Origin: Eleusine coracana subsp. coracana
Lineage: Eukaryota > Streptophyta > Magnoliopsida > Poales > Poaceae
Direction of reading: 5' to 3'
NCBI GenBank assembly: GCA_032690845.1
Contig: CM064426.1
Span: forward strand, 62,906,631-62,970,630
DNA length: 64,000 nt
Below are positions 1 through 11,930 of the stretch, one piece after another (positions within the stretch are counted from its first letter, which is position 1; each line of letters begins with the position of its first letter). The position numbers and the translations under genes are program-made. The notes beneath the pieces were generated by a model. The model saw nothing but the letters and a program-made list of their open reading frames with translations. It did not search any database and had not been told where the DNA came from.

Positions 1-189
1 AGGCGCATTGGTGTCACGTGTAAGTCAGCGGGTGGTTGGAGACCGAGAGCCGGAAGAAGGGGCGGAATTGAAGTCGTCACAGGCAGCCATGGTGATGGCG
101 TGCAGAGGAGAGGGGAGAAGGCAGTTGGGTGGTGCGTGCGGTAGAGGCGATGGACGGGACAGCACGACGAGCAGAGGGGGAGTCGGCGG
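1..189 (-). repeat. Left fragment of the 3' LTR of element A
   Basis: This stretch is nearly identical to 23859-24047 in the 5' LTR of A, starting at the shared motif ggcgcattggtgtc. It stops exactly where element B begins and resumes at 13199. The apparent reading frame here is LTR sequence, not a gene. Confidence 0.93.
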
Positions 190-831
190 TGTTGGGGGAT
201 CACCTCGTGGGCCACCCTTCGAGGACAGTCAAAGTCGGGCTGCAAGCAGAAACCGAGGCTAACCATCGTTTTCTTTACTATTAACCATAATCTTTGAAGA
301 CATGTACCCTCCGAAGGTTCCAGAAAGACCAGAACCCCTCCGAAGGGTATGTACCCTTCAAAGGGTTCTAAAAAGATCAGAGCCCATGGACTTTGGGAGA
401 AAGCATGCTAGAGCGCTCGGAGGGACGCGAACTCTCTTCGAAGGGGACCACGACACCATCGAAGGTCAAAGATCGTGTCCGAAGCCGAAGGCAAGCGAAG
501 CATGCAGCAGAGACACGTGGCGCCAGCACACTTGATGGCGTGCAGATCAAGGGTATCGAAAAAGCTCAAATGACCAGTTTACCCTCTATGACCATTTTGT
601 ACCGAATATCCAGGGAATATAGTAGGTAATTAGGGGCAAAATGGTCATTTGTCTATGACCTATTAACGGACCTATAAATAGAGCGCCCCTACCTACTTGT
701 AATAGGACAAATCTTTTTTGGGATTTGTAAAGAACGCCTGTTGCATCACCTCTTATCCTACGAGTATTTCATTCCCTTCATCCTCTCTTTCCGGTCCGGT
801 GCTACGAAGCTTGCGCCTCGTGGCACCAATA
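190..831 (+). repeat. 5' LTR of element B
   Basis: The 642-bp LTR begins TGTTGGGGGATC and ends CACCAATA, against CACCAACA in the 3' copy at 12604-13198. It contains TATAAATA at 673-680. It is longer than the 3' copy mainly because the 3' copy lacks a segment matching about 370-410. The primer site follows directly. Confidence 0.93.
673..680 (+). promoter_or_regulatory. TATA box in the 5' LTR of B
   Basis: TATAAATA in a GC-rich context (cctataaatagagcgcc). It is conserved at 13049-13056 in the 3' LTR. Transcription would start about 30 bp downstream, near 705-710. Predicted from sequence only. Confidence 0.7.
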
Positions 832-832
832 G

Positions 833-850
833 TGGCGCCCACCGTGGTGT
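833..850 (+). other. Primer binding site of B
   Basis: tggcgcccaccgtggtgt starts one base after the LTR, where a tRNA primer site belongs. It is not the initiator-Met type used by A and C. It resembles the TGGCGCC-type sites of Tat and Athila elements; I do not assign the tRNA. Confidence 0.75.
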
Positions 851-868
851 GAGCTCGTATACCAGCTC

Positions 869-2620
869 ATGATGAATCAAATCCCGGGATCGTTACCTTC
901 GAGCGGAGTTGCACCAGCCCGAGGTAACATCCCAGGAGACCCGCAACTGACCGATGACCAATCCACTTCACAAGTAACAAAACAGAACACCTCCAAAGGG
1001 CAATCATCACAACCAGATGCGCTCGTCGACCCAAAGGACCCAGCACAACGCGCCGAGCAGCCTTCGAGCTCAACCCCCCCCCCCCCCCCGGAAGCTGCAC
1101 CCCAACCTCAATGACAGCACTGTAGGAAATGGAACTGCTAGCCCAAAGAGCTGAGCACCTCAAATAGCTCAAGCAGCAACTGCTGCAAGATCAGGAGTTA
1201 AGAAGCAAAGAATTAGCGGAAAGAGAAAAATCCATACAAGAAAAGGAGTGTATAGCCCAACTCTGACTCAAAAATCTCCAACTCGCAAAAGAGGTCGAAG
1301 AACTCCAAAAAACCATTAGCAGAACAAGCCAGCAAGAGCCAAGTCCAATGCCCGAAGCCCATCCATATGTCAACCAAAGAGAGCCATTATTAACCACAGA
1401 TGTGCTACCAATACGAAGAGCAGCCATAATCGACAATGATTCACCCCTTTCCGAAGGATTGCAGAGGGCGCCCTACGCCCCGCATTTCAGAATGTTACCA
1501 CTAGCCAAGTTCAAAGGAAGTTCTGACCCAAGGCAATTCCTCATGAGCTATGAGGCGGCGATTGTATCAGCAGGGGGAGATGAAGCAACTCTGGCAAAAA
1601 CATTTGTGTGTGCCCTCGAAGAGTTAGCACTAAACTGGTATTTCAATCTGCCTCCGGGATCATTATACAGCTGGGAAAATATCAGGGACAAGGTTATCAC
1701 AAGCTTTCGAGGGTTCTGCACCATCATGGAACCATCACACGATCTTTCGAGAGTTAGCATCATGGCACCATCATGAGAACGAGCTATTGCATGACTACTA
1801 CAGATGATTCCTCACGCTTCGAGCCCAAGCGCCGAGCGTAACGGACGAGGCTGCAATAAGTTTAGTACTCCGAGGCATGCGAGCATGCCAAATGTCATCC
1901 TACAGCGCGTGAATACCCCCGCGCACGATGCAAACACTATGCACAAAGTTCGAAGAATACAGTAGATCATATGTGGATTACAAAAGGCGTAAACAAAGCT
2001 AGAGCAAAAAATTGAAACCAAACACACAATGAGGGCACTTATCAAGAAAGGCAGCATAGAAAGTCAAAGCCGCCCGCCAAACAAACACCATCGTTCGTAG
2101 GGCACATCGAAGAGGAGAAACAAGATCATAACATCAAGGACAACCGCAACAATGATCATAGAGAAAGCAAATACCGAGGTTGCAGCAGAGGCCGAGGCTC
2201 ACCAAGCCAAAACCGCCAAGCCAGAAAACCATATTGCCTCTATTACGGAGAGGACAAGGGGCACAAAACTTCCACTTGCCTCAAAGCAAAAGAGATACAA
2301 GAAAGAATGGAAGCAGAGAAGAAAGTACTAGCACAAACAAAGGCCATCAACTACACATCACCCTATCCATGGCCCCAGCAATCATACCCACCACCTGCAT
2401 AAATCAACTATCATTACCTAAACACTCACCACCAGCCATATACACCATCCCCATACTTCAACACGACCCATCCAATACAACCCCCAAACCATTATATGCA
2501 ACCAAGACAATCAGCCTAGGAATCATCAGCAAACCAAGAGCAACAGAGGCAAAAACAAGAGCCATCATAATTATCACAGCCCAAGCTAGAGCCCAACCCA
2601 AACCAAGCCACAACATTCCC
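869..2620 (+). pseudogene. gag of element B (degenerate)
   Basis: Gag is the retroelement capsid polyprotein. The probable start is 869. The N-terminal part is Pro/Gln-rich and contains a run of 16 C (1074-1089), with the reading frame changing shortly after it. A coiled-coil-like Glu/Lys/Gln region follows (about 1120-1340), with in-frame stops of the kind made by C-to-T change in CAG or CGA codons. The capsid-like domain is clear at 1440-1720, with PLAKFKGSSDPRQFL and LNWYFNLPPGS. After a frameshift near 1720-1770 a weakly conserved stretch runs to a CCHC-like knuckle at 2235-2279 (C-x2-Y-GEDKGH-x4-C), in which one Cys-equivalent position is Tyr. No intact product is expected. Confidence 0.87.
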
Positions 2621-3533
2621 GGTGCAAGGATTCATTGGAATGACATGCGAGGCGTCATTCTCAGACTTCGAAAACAAAAGAAGAAGAAGAGACCATTTTT
2701 CAATGGTCAACAATGTCTTCACTGAGGGACCAATTATCAAATCAAAGTGGTCCCATGTTCCCATCTCATTCATCGAAGCTGACCTCAACCTCAAAGCTTA
2801 CTCGCGTCGATGCATTTGTAATCGAAGCCCACATTCACACCTGGATGGTCAACAAAGTTCTCATAGACAATGGCAGTTAGGCAGACATATTGTTCATAAA
2901 TGCCTTCGAGGAAATGGACCTCATCAAAAGTTCATTGCAGCCATAGGCTTCAGGGGGAAAAGAATCACGCCCATGGGCACAGTTTCTCTCCCAGTGTCAT
3001 TTGGCAACACTCAAAACCCTCAGACAGAGTACATAACATTCGATGTTGTAGACCTCTGCCACCTGTTCAATGTCATATTCGGCAGAGGCACAATCAACAC
3101 ATTCGAGGTAGTTGTCCATAGTGTCTACCTATGCATGAAGATTCCAGCTGCTGGGGGAGTCATCACAGTTAAAAGAAATCAACAAATTGAAAGAGATATA
3201 GAAAAAGGTTATGCACCAGGAGAAAGAAATTGCAATAACATACAAGTCTATAGCCAAGAACAACTGGAAGAAGAAGAAAGAGCCAGAAAGGCTCGGGAGC
3301 AACATAAGATCAATGCAAAAGAAGAGGCACACTGCCTTGACAAAGAAAGAATCGCGGTCCAGGTAGACGAAGAAACCAAAAAAGTACTCCTCGATGAACT
3401 AGTCTTGGGGAAATTCATCACAATGGGTTCGGGACTAAGCCTCAAAGAAGGTAAGGAGCTACTAACATTCCTCGGCAAAAACAAAGATGTATTTGCCTGG
3501 TCCTCAGTAGACCTTGAGGGAGTGGATTGAAGA
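2621..3533 (+). pseudogene. aspartic protease region of element B
   Basis: This region cleaves the Gag-Pol polyprotein in retroelements. The frame starting at 2622 reads VNNVFTEGPI and SHVPISFIEADLNLK, which are typical Tat sequences upstream of the protease. A frameshift follows, and the active-site segment is at 2866-2880, where DNGS is followed by a TAG stop instead of a second Ser. The downstream flap-like part (PMGTVSLPVSFG, TFDVVDLCHLFNVIFGR) is readable. A long Glu/Lys-rich linker then leads into the RT connection (FAWSSVDLEGVD), ended by a stop at 3528-3530. The stop in the active site and the frameshift make it inactive. Confidence 0.86.
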
Positions 3534-4813
3534 ATTATAGAGCATAAGTTAGAGATTGACGCAACTACCAAACCAAAGAAACAAAGGCTCCAAAAGATGT
3601 CCGATGAGAAAACCAAAGCTATCAAAGCAGAAGTGCAACGACTCCTCGATGCCTCTGTCATTCGCAAAGTTAAGTATCCATGTTGGCTGGCAAATTGCGT
3701 AATGGTGAAGAAGAAGAATAGGAAATGGAGAATGTGCATAGATTTCACAGATCTCAATAAGGCTTGCCCCAAGGACGATTTCCCGTTACCCCGGATTGAC
3801 AAAATCATGGACGCAGCTGCCGGAAGCGAGCTGCTATCACTGCTAGACTGTTTCTAAGGTTATCACCAAATCTGGCTCAGGAAGGAGGATGAGGAAAAAA
3901 CAAGTTTCATCACACCCTTTGGCACTTACTGCTTTGTAAGGATGCCCGAAGGATTGAAGAATGTTGGACCTACATTTTGCCGTATGACTCAAAAAGCCTT
4001 CGAGTCGTAATTTGGAAAAAGCGTGCATGCCTATGTGGATGACATCATAGTAGCAAGTATAAAAAGAATAACCACATCGCATACTTGGTACAAACATTCG
4101 CAAACCTCCGAGCAGCGAGGCTAAAGCTAAACCCAGAAAAGTGTGTGTTCGAAATCCGGAAAGGAAAACTACTTGGCTGCCTTGTATCAGCCAAAGGTAT
4201 AGAGGCCAACCTCGACAAAATCAAAGCAATCACCCAAATGCAAGAGCCCAAGAGCAGAAAAGATGTACAGAAACTTACAGGCAGAATGGCAGCTTTGAAT
4301 CAATTCATATCCAGATTGGCTGAACGAAGCTTGCCATTCTTCCAAACACTTCAAGGGGCTCAACCCTTTGAATGGGGCCTAGAGCAACACAAAGCTTTCA
4401 CAGATCTGAAAAATTACCTTCAAAGACAATCAAAGCTAACCAACCCAGAGCTGGGGGCTGTGCTACTCTTATTTGCCGCCATATCTCATTCGACAGTCAG
4501 TGCAGTCCTTGTACAAGAGAAAAAAATCATCAAAATAGTCAAGGGAGAGCCCAAAGAGCTCCTAGTACAACTCCCAGTATACTACATCAACGAAGCGCTA
4601 TCTGGATCCAAAAGGCTCTACTCCAAGATGGAGAAAATTGCATATGCAGTGGTAATGGCTTCCAGAAAGTTGAGGCATTACTTTGAAACTCACCACATTA
4701 AAGTACTCACTAACCAACCGCTCAATGAGATATTCGACAACTGTGAAGCTTCAGGAACAATCGGTAAATGGGCCATGGAGCTCTCGGAACATGTAGTGGA
4801 TTTTGAGAAATGA
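3534..4813 (+). pseudogene. reverse transcriptase and first RNase H of element B
   Basis: The RT reads KAEVQRLLDASVIRKVKYP, then WRMCIDFTDLNKACPKDDFP and LPRIDKIMD. A stop replaces the Ser of the DCFSGYHQ-type motif near 3855. The catalytic motif YVDDIIVAS is intact at 4032-4058. A frameshift near 4060-4085 joins the thumb and connection (LKLNPEKCVFEIRKGKLLG). The first RNase H (4440-4813) contains AVLVQ and YYINEALSGSKRLYSKMEK, but the residue expected to be the first catalytic Asp is replaced. Replacement of catalytic residues in this domain is common in lineages with a second RNase H. At least two disabling lesions are visible. Confidence 0.9.
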
Positions 4814-5241
4814 AGTGCAATCAAGTCTCAAGTACTAGATGATTTCATAGTAGATTGGACGGCCACATAGCATGCCAGAAACCAAACATTCTCGGAGCCA
4901 GTGTGGATAGCTCATTGTGATGGAGCCTGGGGACTAGCAAGGGCAGGCATAGCGACCATAATCACTTCGCCCGAAGGCGTGAAAATGAGATACGCTGCAA
5001 GGCTTGAGTTTAGTAGCGAAGCAGACAAATGCACTAACAACATAGCAAAATACGAGGCAGTGTTGCTAGCACTCAAGAAACTTAGAGCACTCAGAATTCG
5101 GAGGTGCAAAGTCAAAACCGATTCCAAAATCGTTGTCTGCCAGCATGATAAGGAATTCACAATCAGGGATTCCGAGCTTGAGAAATACCACAACCTTGTT
5201 CGGGGTATGGAAAAATATTTCATGGGTTTTGACATACATTG
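4814..5241 (+). pseudogene. second, archaeal-type RNase H of element B
   Basis: A linker (AIKSQVLDDFIVDWTA) leads to a second RNase H fold. It reads AHCDGAW (first Asp), ITSPEGVKMRYAARLEF, NNIAKYEAVLLALKKL (catalytic Glu) and VKTDSKIVVCQ (second Asp). A duplicated RNase H of this archaeal type marks the Tat lineage. The usual hydrophobic position before the first Asp is His-Cys here. The start at 4901 is only the first Met after an in-frame stop. The frame shifts into integrase around 5200-5242. Recognition is firm; activity is unlikely. Confidence 0.87.
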
Positions 5242-6618
5242 AAAGAAAATTCAACACAGAGGCAGATGAGCTCACAAAAATAGCTGCAAGGCAAGATTCG
5301 ATGCTGCAAGACGTGTTCTTTCAAACAATCACTGAGCCTTCGATCAAATCAGCCCTTCAAGACCCCAAACAAGTCCATACAGTGACGGGCAAGGATTGGA
5401 GATCCCAAATCATTGCATACCTTTGGGGGTTTTACGAGCCAAACACCGAGTCAGAAGCAGAGAGAATACATCAGAGAGCTAGGAATTACAAAATCATCGA
5501 GGGAACACTCTACAAATCCGGCATATGTACCCCATTGCTCAAATGCATTAGCCGAACGGAGGGTGTAGAACTACTCAGTGAAATACACGAAGGCGTATGC
5601 GGAGCTCACATTGGGTCTCGATCTTTAGCCGCAAAAGCAATAAGGCAAGGCTTCTATTGGCCATCAATGATCAAAGACACTGTAGAGGTGGTAACCAAAT
5701 GCGAAGCCTGCCAAATGATATCGAACAAACAATCAGCACCTTCGCAGCCCACACAACTCATAGCACCATCATGGCCTCTCCAACGCTGGGGGATAGACAT
5801 TGTCCGACCCCTGCCCACGGAACTCGGGAATTACAGATGGGCAGTCGTAGCCCTCGAATACTTCATAAAGTGGATCGAAGCAAAACACTTCATAAACATA
5901 TCAGCCGCAACAATCAAAAAATTCTTTTGGCAAAGCATCATCTACCGCTTTGGAGTCCCAAGAGACATAACCGTGGATAATGAAAAACAGTTCGAAAATG
6001 ATATGTTCAAAGAATTTTGTCACGCCATCAGAACCAAGGTTGACTTTGCATTAGTATATCACCCCCAGTCGAATGGAGCCGTCGAGCGGGCGAACAGTCT
6101 CATATTCAAAGCAATCAAAAAGATACTCCTCGACGACAAGAAAGGAAAGTGGGCAGAGGAGCTACCAAGGGCTATATGGTCACATAACACAACCAAAACC
6201 AGGGCAACCAACTATTCACCGTTCAGGTTACTCTATGAGGAGGAAGCAGTCACCCTTGAAGAAATCGCCCACCAAAGCCCAAAAACAGTAAGCACGAAGC
6301 CACCACAGCTCTCGGAAGCAAAATCAAAGGATCTCATGGAGGTCGACAGACTAGACGCACTCGCCAACCTCGACAAATATCAAATGGAAGCATGAAATGG
6401 AGAGACAAGAAGGTCTTACCTTGAACATATGCTGTAGGAGATTTAGTTCTACTCTGAAGCCCAAAAACAGAAAGCAAAGGCAAACTTGAACCCAAATGGG
6501 AAGACCCATACATTGTGGCGAGGTCAAGCAGACCTGGAGCTTACAGACTCCATAATTCACAAGGAGAAGAGTTGCCGTATTCCTGGAACACAGACAACCT
6601 TTGAAAGTTCTACATCTA
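5242..6618 (+). pseudogene. integrase of element B
   Basis: The integrase is well preserved to 6395. It has an HHCC zinc-binding domain (IHEGVCGAHIGSRSLAAK to TKCEACQMIS, about 5580-5730). The catalytic core has the first Asp in WGIDIVRPLP, the second in ITVDNEKQFEND and the Glu in SNGAVERANSL. A stop at 6393-6395 and a frameshift separate the last part, which is still recognisable to about 6618 (GDLVLL, KLEPKWEDPYIV, YSWNTDNL). There is no chromodomain, as expected for Tat. The DDE residues are intact, so this is the least damaged domain of B. Confidence 0.9.
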
Positions 6619-6975
6619 AGGAAGCAACACCCAACACATGTAAATAACCAAGCATAGCACAAAACTATAAGTGCTACCTTGAGCTTAGTTGTTAGCTTTA
6701 CATTTCAAGTTTTTCCTTCCTCAAGTTGTAAAAAGGACCGTACTCTTTTCCTCACAAGGGGAACCCTTCGCAGGGGTGAGGTTTTTAACGAGGCAGATCC
6801 TATGTAACCCTAGCTAAATCTATAGCTCTGACTTCCCCAAAGTGGAAAGCCTCGCTCAGTAGAGCACGTCGAAACAACTCCCCATTACGGAGATTGTGAT
6901 ATTCGACAAAGAGCAAAAGCTCTCAGGACATAGCTACTGCACGGATTAAGCCCAAAGAGCTAAACACCGCACAAT
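6619..6975 (+). other. non-coding 3' region after pol of B
   Basis: No reading frame or known domain is visible. The sequence leads into the tandem array and shares short pieces with it, such as cttcgcaggggtgagg and a gctctcagg-containing stretch. The pol poly(A) site could lie here or in the array, but no signal is convincing. Confidence 0.6.
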
Positions 6976-7926
6976 CAACTAACTTAGCGAAAAAGTGCTA
7001 AGGGGCTCGTTGCAGCCCAGACCCGTCAAAGGGTCCACGCAAAAGCCTTGCCCCGAGCACTTCTAGGGGGAGGCTGGCGTTTTTCAAAAAACATAGCGAA
7101 AAAATGCTAAGGGGCTCGTTGCAGCCTAGACCTATCGAAGGGTTCACGCAAAAGCCTCTCCCCTAGTACTTCGAGGGGGAGGGTGAAGTTTTTCAAAAAC
7201 CTTAGCAAAAAAATGCTAAAGGGCTCGTTGCAGCCTAGACCCATCAAAGGGTTCACGCAAAAGCCTCACCCCTAGCACTTCGAGGGGAAGGGTGGCGTTT
7301 TTCAAAAAACTTAGCGAAAAAAATGCTAAGGGGCTCGTTGCAGCCCAGACCCATCGAAGGGTTCATGCAAAAGCCTCGCCCCTAGCACTTCGAGGGGGAG
7401 GGTGGCGTTTTTTCAAAAAACATAGCAAAAAATGCTAAGGGGCTCATTGCAACCCAGACCTATCGAAGAGTTCACGCAAAAGCCTCGCCCCGAGCACTTT
7501 GAGGGGGAGGGTGGCATTTTTCAAAAAGCTTAGCGAAAAAAATGCTAAGGGGCTCGTTGCAGCCCAGACCCATTGAAGGGTTCACGCAAAAGCCTCGCCC
7601 CGAGCACTTTGAGGGGGAGGCTGGCATTTTTAAAAAAACTTGAAGAAAAAAACTACTAAGGTGCTTGTTGCAGCCCAGACCCATCGAAGGATTCACGCAA
7701 AAACCTTGCCCCGAGCACTTCGAGGGGGAGGGTGGCTTTTTCCAAAAAACTTAGCAAAAAAATGCTAAGGGGCTCGTTGCAGCCCAGACCCATCAAAGGG
7801 TTCACGGAAAAGCCTCGCCCCTAGCACTTTGAGGGGGAGGGTGGCGTTTTCTGAAAAACTTAGCGAAAAAGTGCTAAGGGCTCGTTGCAGCCCAGATCCA
7901 TCAAAGGGTTCACACAAAAGCCTCGC
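6976..7926 (+). repeat. 109-bp tandem repeat array in B (nine units)
   Basis: Nine head-to-tail units follow one another. The landmark gctcgttgcagcc, or a variant, begins near 7005, 7114, 7223, 7333, 7442, 7552, 7663, 7772 and 7880, giving a period of 108-111 bp. Each unit contains ttagcgaaaaaatgctaagg, a C/G-rich part with gaagggttcacgcaaaagcc, and a cttcgagggggagg segment. Units differ by scattered substitutions. The array lies between the end of pol (about 6618) and the end of the antisense gene (7983), so it sits between two converging genes. Internal tandem arrays at this position are known in some Tat elements such as Retand. Confidence 0.95.
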
Positions 7927-7982
7927 CAGCAACTAGAAAATTCATAAGTTCCTCAAAAAGCATAGTAAACAGATCCACACAT

Positions 7983-10900
7983 TCAGAAATCATAATCCAT
8001 AGGTTCCTTCTTTACAACAACCCCAGACACCAAAAGTTGGGGAAACAAAACAAACCACTCATCTACGCTGTAGCCGGGCGGAGGAGGACGCAATTCACTC
8101 TACGGATTGTTAGTCCCAGCAACATTGGGGCCCTCTGCTGCCTCGCACCGGGTCTTCGACAAGTGTTCGGCCCGTCGAGCATTCAGCACAGCACTAATAG
8201 ACTGTTTAGCTACGACGCGCCAAGGTTGCCGAACCCGAGGCACAGGAGCATCGGGTACAGCCTCAATCTGCGGTACAGCTTGTGGTGCGGCCGAACCTTC
8301 GCCATATAAAGGTGAGGATTGGGAAACACCCGGCTTGCGAGGGCTAGACAAACAACTACCCCCAAGAGGATCGCGCACCACACTCAAACCAATATCCCGA
8401 GGATTATGCCGACTATTTGAACAAGAATTGGTACGGCGGCACCCTTTAATCGACTCCGAAGATCAAGATCAACGCCCGAACAAATGAGAATAGTCCCCTA
8501 CACATACCACGCCAGCGTCCAGTGCAACGATGCCCCCCTCTCGAGCATTAGACCGGTCCCGACTTTGCGCTTCTTCAGCCGCATCAGCTATGTCCATCAC
8601 CTCGAAGCCACTCAAGTTGGCTTCAGAGCTCGTAACGGTAATAATCGCATCACATTCATCAGCTACATTCGAAGGCAAAGGGTCGTCCAAATAACCAAGA
8701 ATATGCATTGCGAAGCATTCACTTGATGAAGTATCTTTGGCACCCTGCGCAGGCAACTCAGCAGGCACCTGTGCAGGTCCAAAAGCAAGCATTAATGTCA
8801 TTTTGTACAAAAATTGCCTATTGAAAAATCAGCCTTCCCACTCCGAGCTCAGAAATATCGCCCAAAAAGTAGGGTTTAAGCCGGGCCAGACTCTAAACCT
8901 CGTGTAGAGATCGCGAGCTACCATCTCTGACCTTTTCCTGAGTCGAAGGTTCATCATCAGTCGGAGTAGACGCAATAGCTTGAGAGGCCTTACGAGCCTA
9001 GACATGTCGATAAGTGAAAAATCACCTTCATAGCCTCTCAATCAAACGAAAGAAATCAACTAAAAAAAAGTAGCGTACTTGAGCAAGCCTCCCAACCGTG
9101 ACCAGCCATGCAGCCTCATGACCATGATCACGCCAGAACTTGATAGCAAGATGTTTCGCGGTGGCGGAGGCGTCATTGGACAAATTATCCCGAGCATCAG
9201 CACCGATCGGAAAGTCTTACTTGCCTATGTCCCAAAAATGATCACAGCCCTTACGTTCAAGCAATTCGAACACAGCCTCCATAGTATGAAGTGAGCCAAA
9301 ATTGCTGCGCTTATCCATGACTCTAGGGAGTGCGGCGATCTCAGCCTCTAGCCACTTAAAAAAAGATTCTTTGGTAACCATCAAACCATCAGTCAAGGAC
9401 ATAGGCCCAGTGCCTCGCAATACCTGTGATGGGTAGCTATCACCTGGGCCACGAAGCCATAGTTGCGAGTGGAAGCAGCGTGGATTAAAGCTTTGTTCAC
9501 CTCCATAAGAGACGCGACTTTAGAATTGGTAGCTTCAAGGCAACTTGCATTCTCTTTCAATTTAGCCACCTCAGCTCGCAAGGTGTCAATCTCGCTCTTA
9601 GCTTGAGCCGCAGCAAGGTCAGCCTAATCTTTCGCTTCCTTCAGAGAGGCGACACTATCTTTTAGCGCAGCATTTTCCGTCGCGTAGGAGTCCTTCACCT
9701 CTTTAAGAGACGGGAACTCCCAATCAGATCGCTCAGCAGCAACACGCGCAAATGTATAGGCCTGAAACACAAAGAAGAAGCAAAGATTAGAAAGAAAAGA
9801 TGTCATAATTGAAGTCAAAAAGACCCAAGAATCGCCTTACATGTCTCAAAGTATGAGCGAGATTAACTCGCAAATCTCGGGTCTCAAACTCTTCGGCCCT
9901 GGAAGCGATCAAGTCATCTGGAGCAGAGCACAGCTCAACCCATGATGTAGGGTCAGTAAAGTCTTCAGCCCTCGAAGAAAACAGCGACCTTGCGCCCTCC
10001 AGCCCTCGGCCAGCACTATCTTGAGTCAAGCGACTCAAAGAAGCCCCCATTTCGGTTCGAGCATCAACCCACTCCATCAGCCCAACCAGAGTGTTGGCAG
10101 CATCCACGTCAGTACAGTGGTCCTTCAAAACCACAGGTGGAGGGCTCGAAGGGGAAAGCACAACGTCGGCATCCTTTGTAAGGGGAGGAGAAACCACAAC
10201 CACATCGCCCCCCCCCTCTCCATCATCATCACTACCAAAAGCGTCCGCCATGGTCCCAGCTATCATCAGGGTTCCCACAGCGTGAAACCCAGGAGCCGAG
10301 GACCCCAAAGAATCACGTTGAGGCATAGCGACATCAGCACGCTTCGAGGGTTCAGCCGCAGCGGTCTCCCCCTGTTTCCTCTTAGGGGCCTTGCTCTTGA
10401 ATTGGACCAGGATCGAGGCGGGGCCTTCCCTTTTCTACTCTTCTGTGTTCCAATAGCTTCGGAACCAATGTTACCAGGAGCCTGGTTCCGTTTAGCATGA
10501 GGGCCAGGTGCCACCTGATCAGGGTAAGCAATACCAGCCAAGCTTAGCACGCAGTTGAGCCGCCCGCTGTGCGAAGTCTTTTCACGAGTATGCTTGCCCT
10601 CTTTACGAGTGTACGGACCAACCACCGACTCACCAGCAGCAACCAAAAAGTCCAAAAAGGCATCATCACCAAAGCCTCGCTTGTCCACCAAGACTTCAGG
10701 AAAAGGAATCTTAATTTCGGGCCTCGAAGGAATCCTCTTTTCAATGAAGCCCGGTATCTTGCAGTTCTTGCTCAAAGGCCATATATTAGCAGCAATGAAC
10801 TCCTCAACAAGATCACGGCCATTGGAGTTAAAAGTGGCAACTCGAAAGACAGAGTTGTTTTTACAACCCTTAGGCACTCGCCCGTCCACGGATCGGGGCT

Positions 10901-11930
10901 TACACGACACAAGTTGAGAAGCCAGGGGAAAGATTTCAGCCTCTTTCACATCTGCAATCATAGTCTCCGGAGGAACCTTAACATATAGCCAACCTTTGTG
11001 CCATTTGTCACCCCAATGGTTCCGGCTACACTTAACGAACTGATTGGTCCCTCGAAAGCGAGGCACAAAGGTAACACAGCCGAATTCCGCTTCATGTGTC
11101 ACGCCGTTGATCTTGATGAACTTCGGCTGGTAGTGAGCATAGTAGTACTTGCAAAACACTTTGATATCAGGTTTCCCTTGATAGCTTAGCATTCCCTAAG
11201 CAAACTTGCTAAGCATTACTATACCACTTGGGCTCAAATGATGTAGCTGCACATCGAACCAATCCAACACTTCCCCCAAAAAAGATGAACAGGGAAAGCG
11301 CAGCCCGGCGGTAAAGTGCTCTTCGAAGACCACATCTTCATCTCATCGAGGACTGGGAGTCTCCTCTTGGCCAGGCAACTGAGCATCAGCAGCGGTGAAG
11401 CAACCCAGGTCGATGAGGCGCAAAATTACGGTGCATTTCACACGAGAGCGACCAAACACAAAAGTTTGGGGCCTATCATCTTTGCCTTCCTTGTTTTTCC
11501 CTTTTCGACCCTTACACTGATTTTGGTTGCCAACTAGAAGTAGTTCACTAACTTCAACTTCAACATCCTCCAAGTCCTCCTCGAGGGGATCGGAGCTTCG
11601 AACACGGCGGCTCGAGCCTCGGGCTTGAGCGTCAGCAGCGAGCCTGTCCTCATCATGAGGGCGAAACTCCTCATCCCCGTATCCCTCTTCACCTTTACCC
11701 TCCTCTTCAGCCCCTTCATCGTCGTCCTCCTTTTCATCATCAGTATCCTCATTCGAGCCTCGAGGAGGATACTGAGCTTCGGTGACTTGATCGGTAAATA
11801 AGGTCTCCTCCAAGCTTCGCGCAAAGGCACGACTTGGTTTGGCCTCCGTAGCGGCCCCTTTGGGGTTCAAAGGGTGCTCCTCACTAGAAGAAATTTCATC
11901 AGGACGAGCGGTCTGTGTGACTCGAGCCAT
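7983..11930 (-). pseudogene. antisense gene of B encoding a 'putative gypsy type transposon' (PF04195-like) protein
   Basis: A long reading frame runs opposite to gag-pol. The ATG at 11930 starts MARVTQTARPDE, followed by an acidic Glu/Asp region (about 11540-11760). A folded domain follows, with GEVLDWFDVQLHHLSPSG and FCKYYYAHYQPKFIKING (11310-11100), as in plant proteins annotated 'putative gypsy type transposon'. The frame is one continuous phase from 11930 to about 10440 except for TGA near 11343 and TAG near 11200. A frameshift follows near 10440. An intron with GTAAGG donor at 9840 and TTTCAG acceptor at 9762 joins AHTLRH to AYTFARVAAERSD. The C-terminal half looks coiled-coil (SLKEVKDSYATENAALKD, EVAKLKENASCLEA). 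The last exon region ends KKEPMDYDF at 7983. The function of the family is unknown. Antisense ORFs at this site are described for Tat elements such as maize Grande. Confidence 0.85.
9762..9840 (-). other. probable intron in the antisense gene of B
   Basis: On the minus strand, ACAT|GTAAGGCG and a T-rich TTTGTGTTTCAG|GCC bound a 79-bp segment rich in T. Removing it joins two coding segments of the antisense protein. A spliced gene on the strand opposite the genomic RNA supports separate antisense transcription. Confidence 0.65.

Noticed and set aside
2180..2725. 181-codon ORF on the plus strand
   Set aside because: Wrong frame relative to the gag zinc knuckle; it reads through gag sequence of element B.
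6976..7926. CRISPR-like array
   Set aside because: The whole 109-bp unit repeats with no unique spacers, and it is inside a plant retrotransposon.
8037..8487. Plus-strand ORFs of 90 and 126 codons in element B
   Set aside because: Shadows of the antisense gene, whose minus-strand frame continues through this region to the KKEPMDYDF end.
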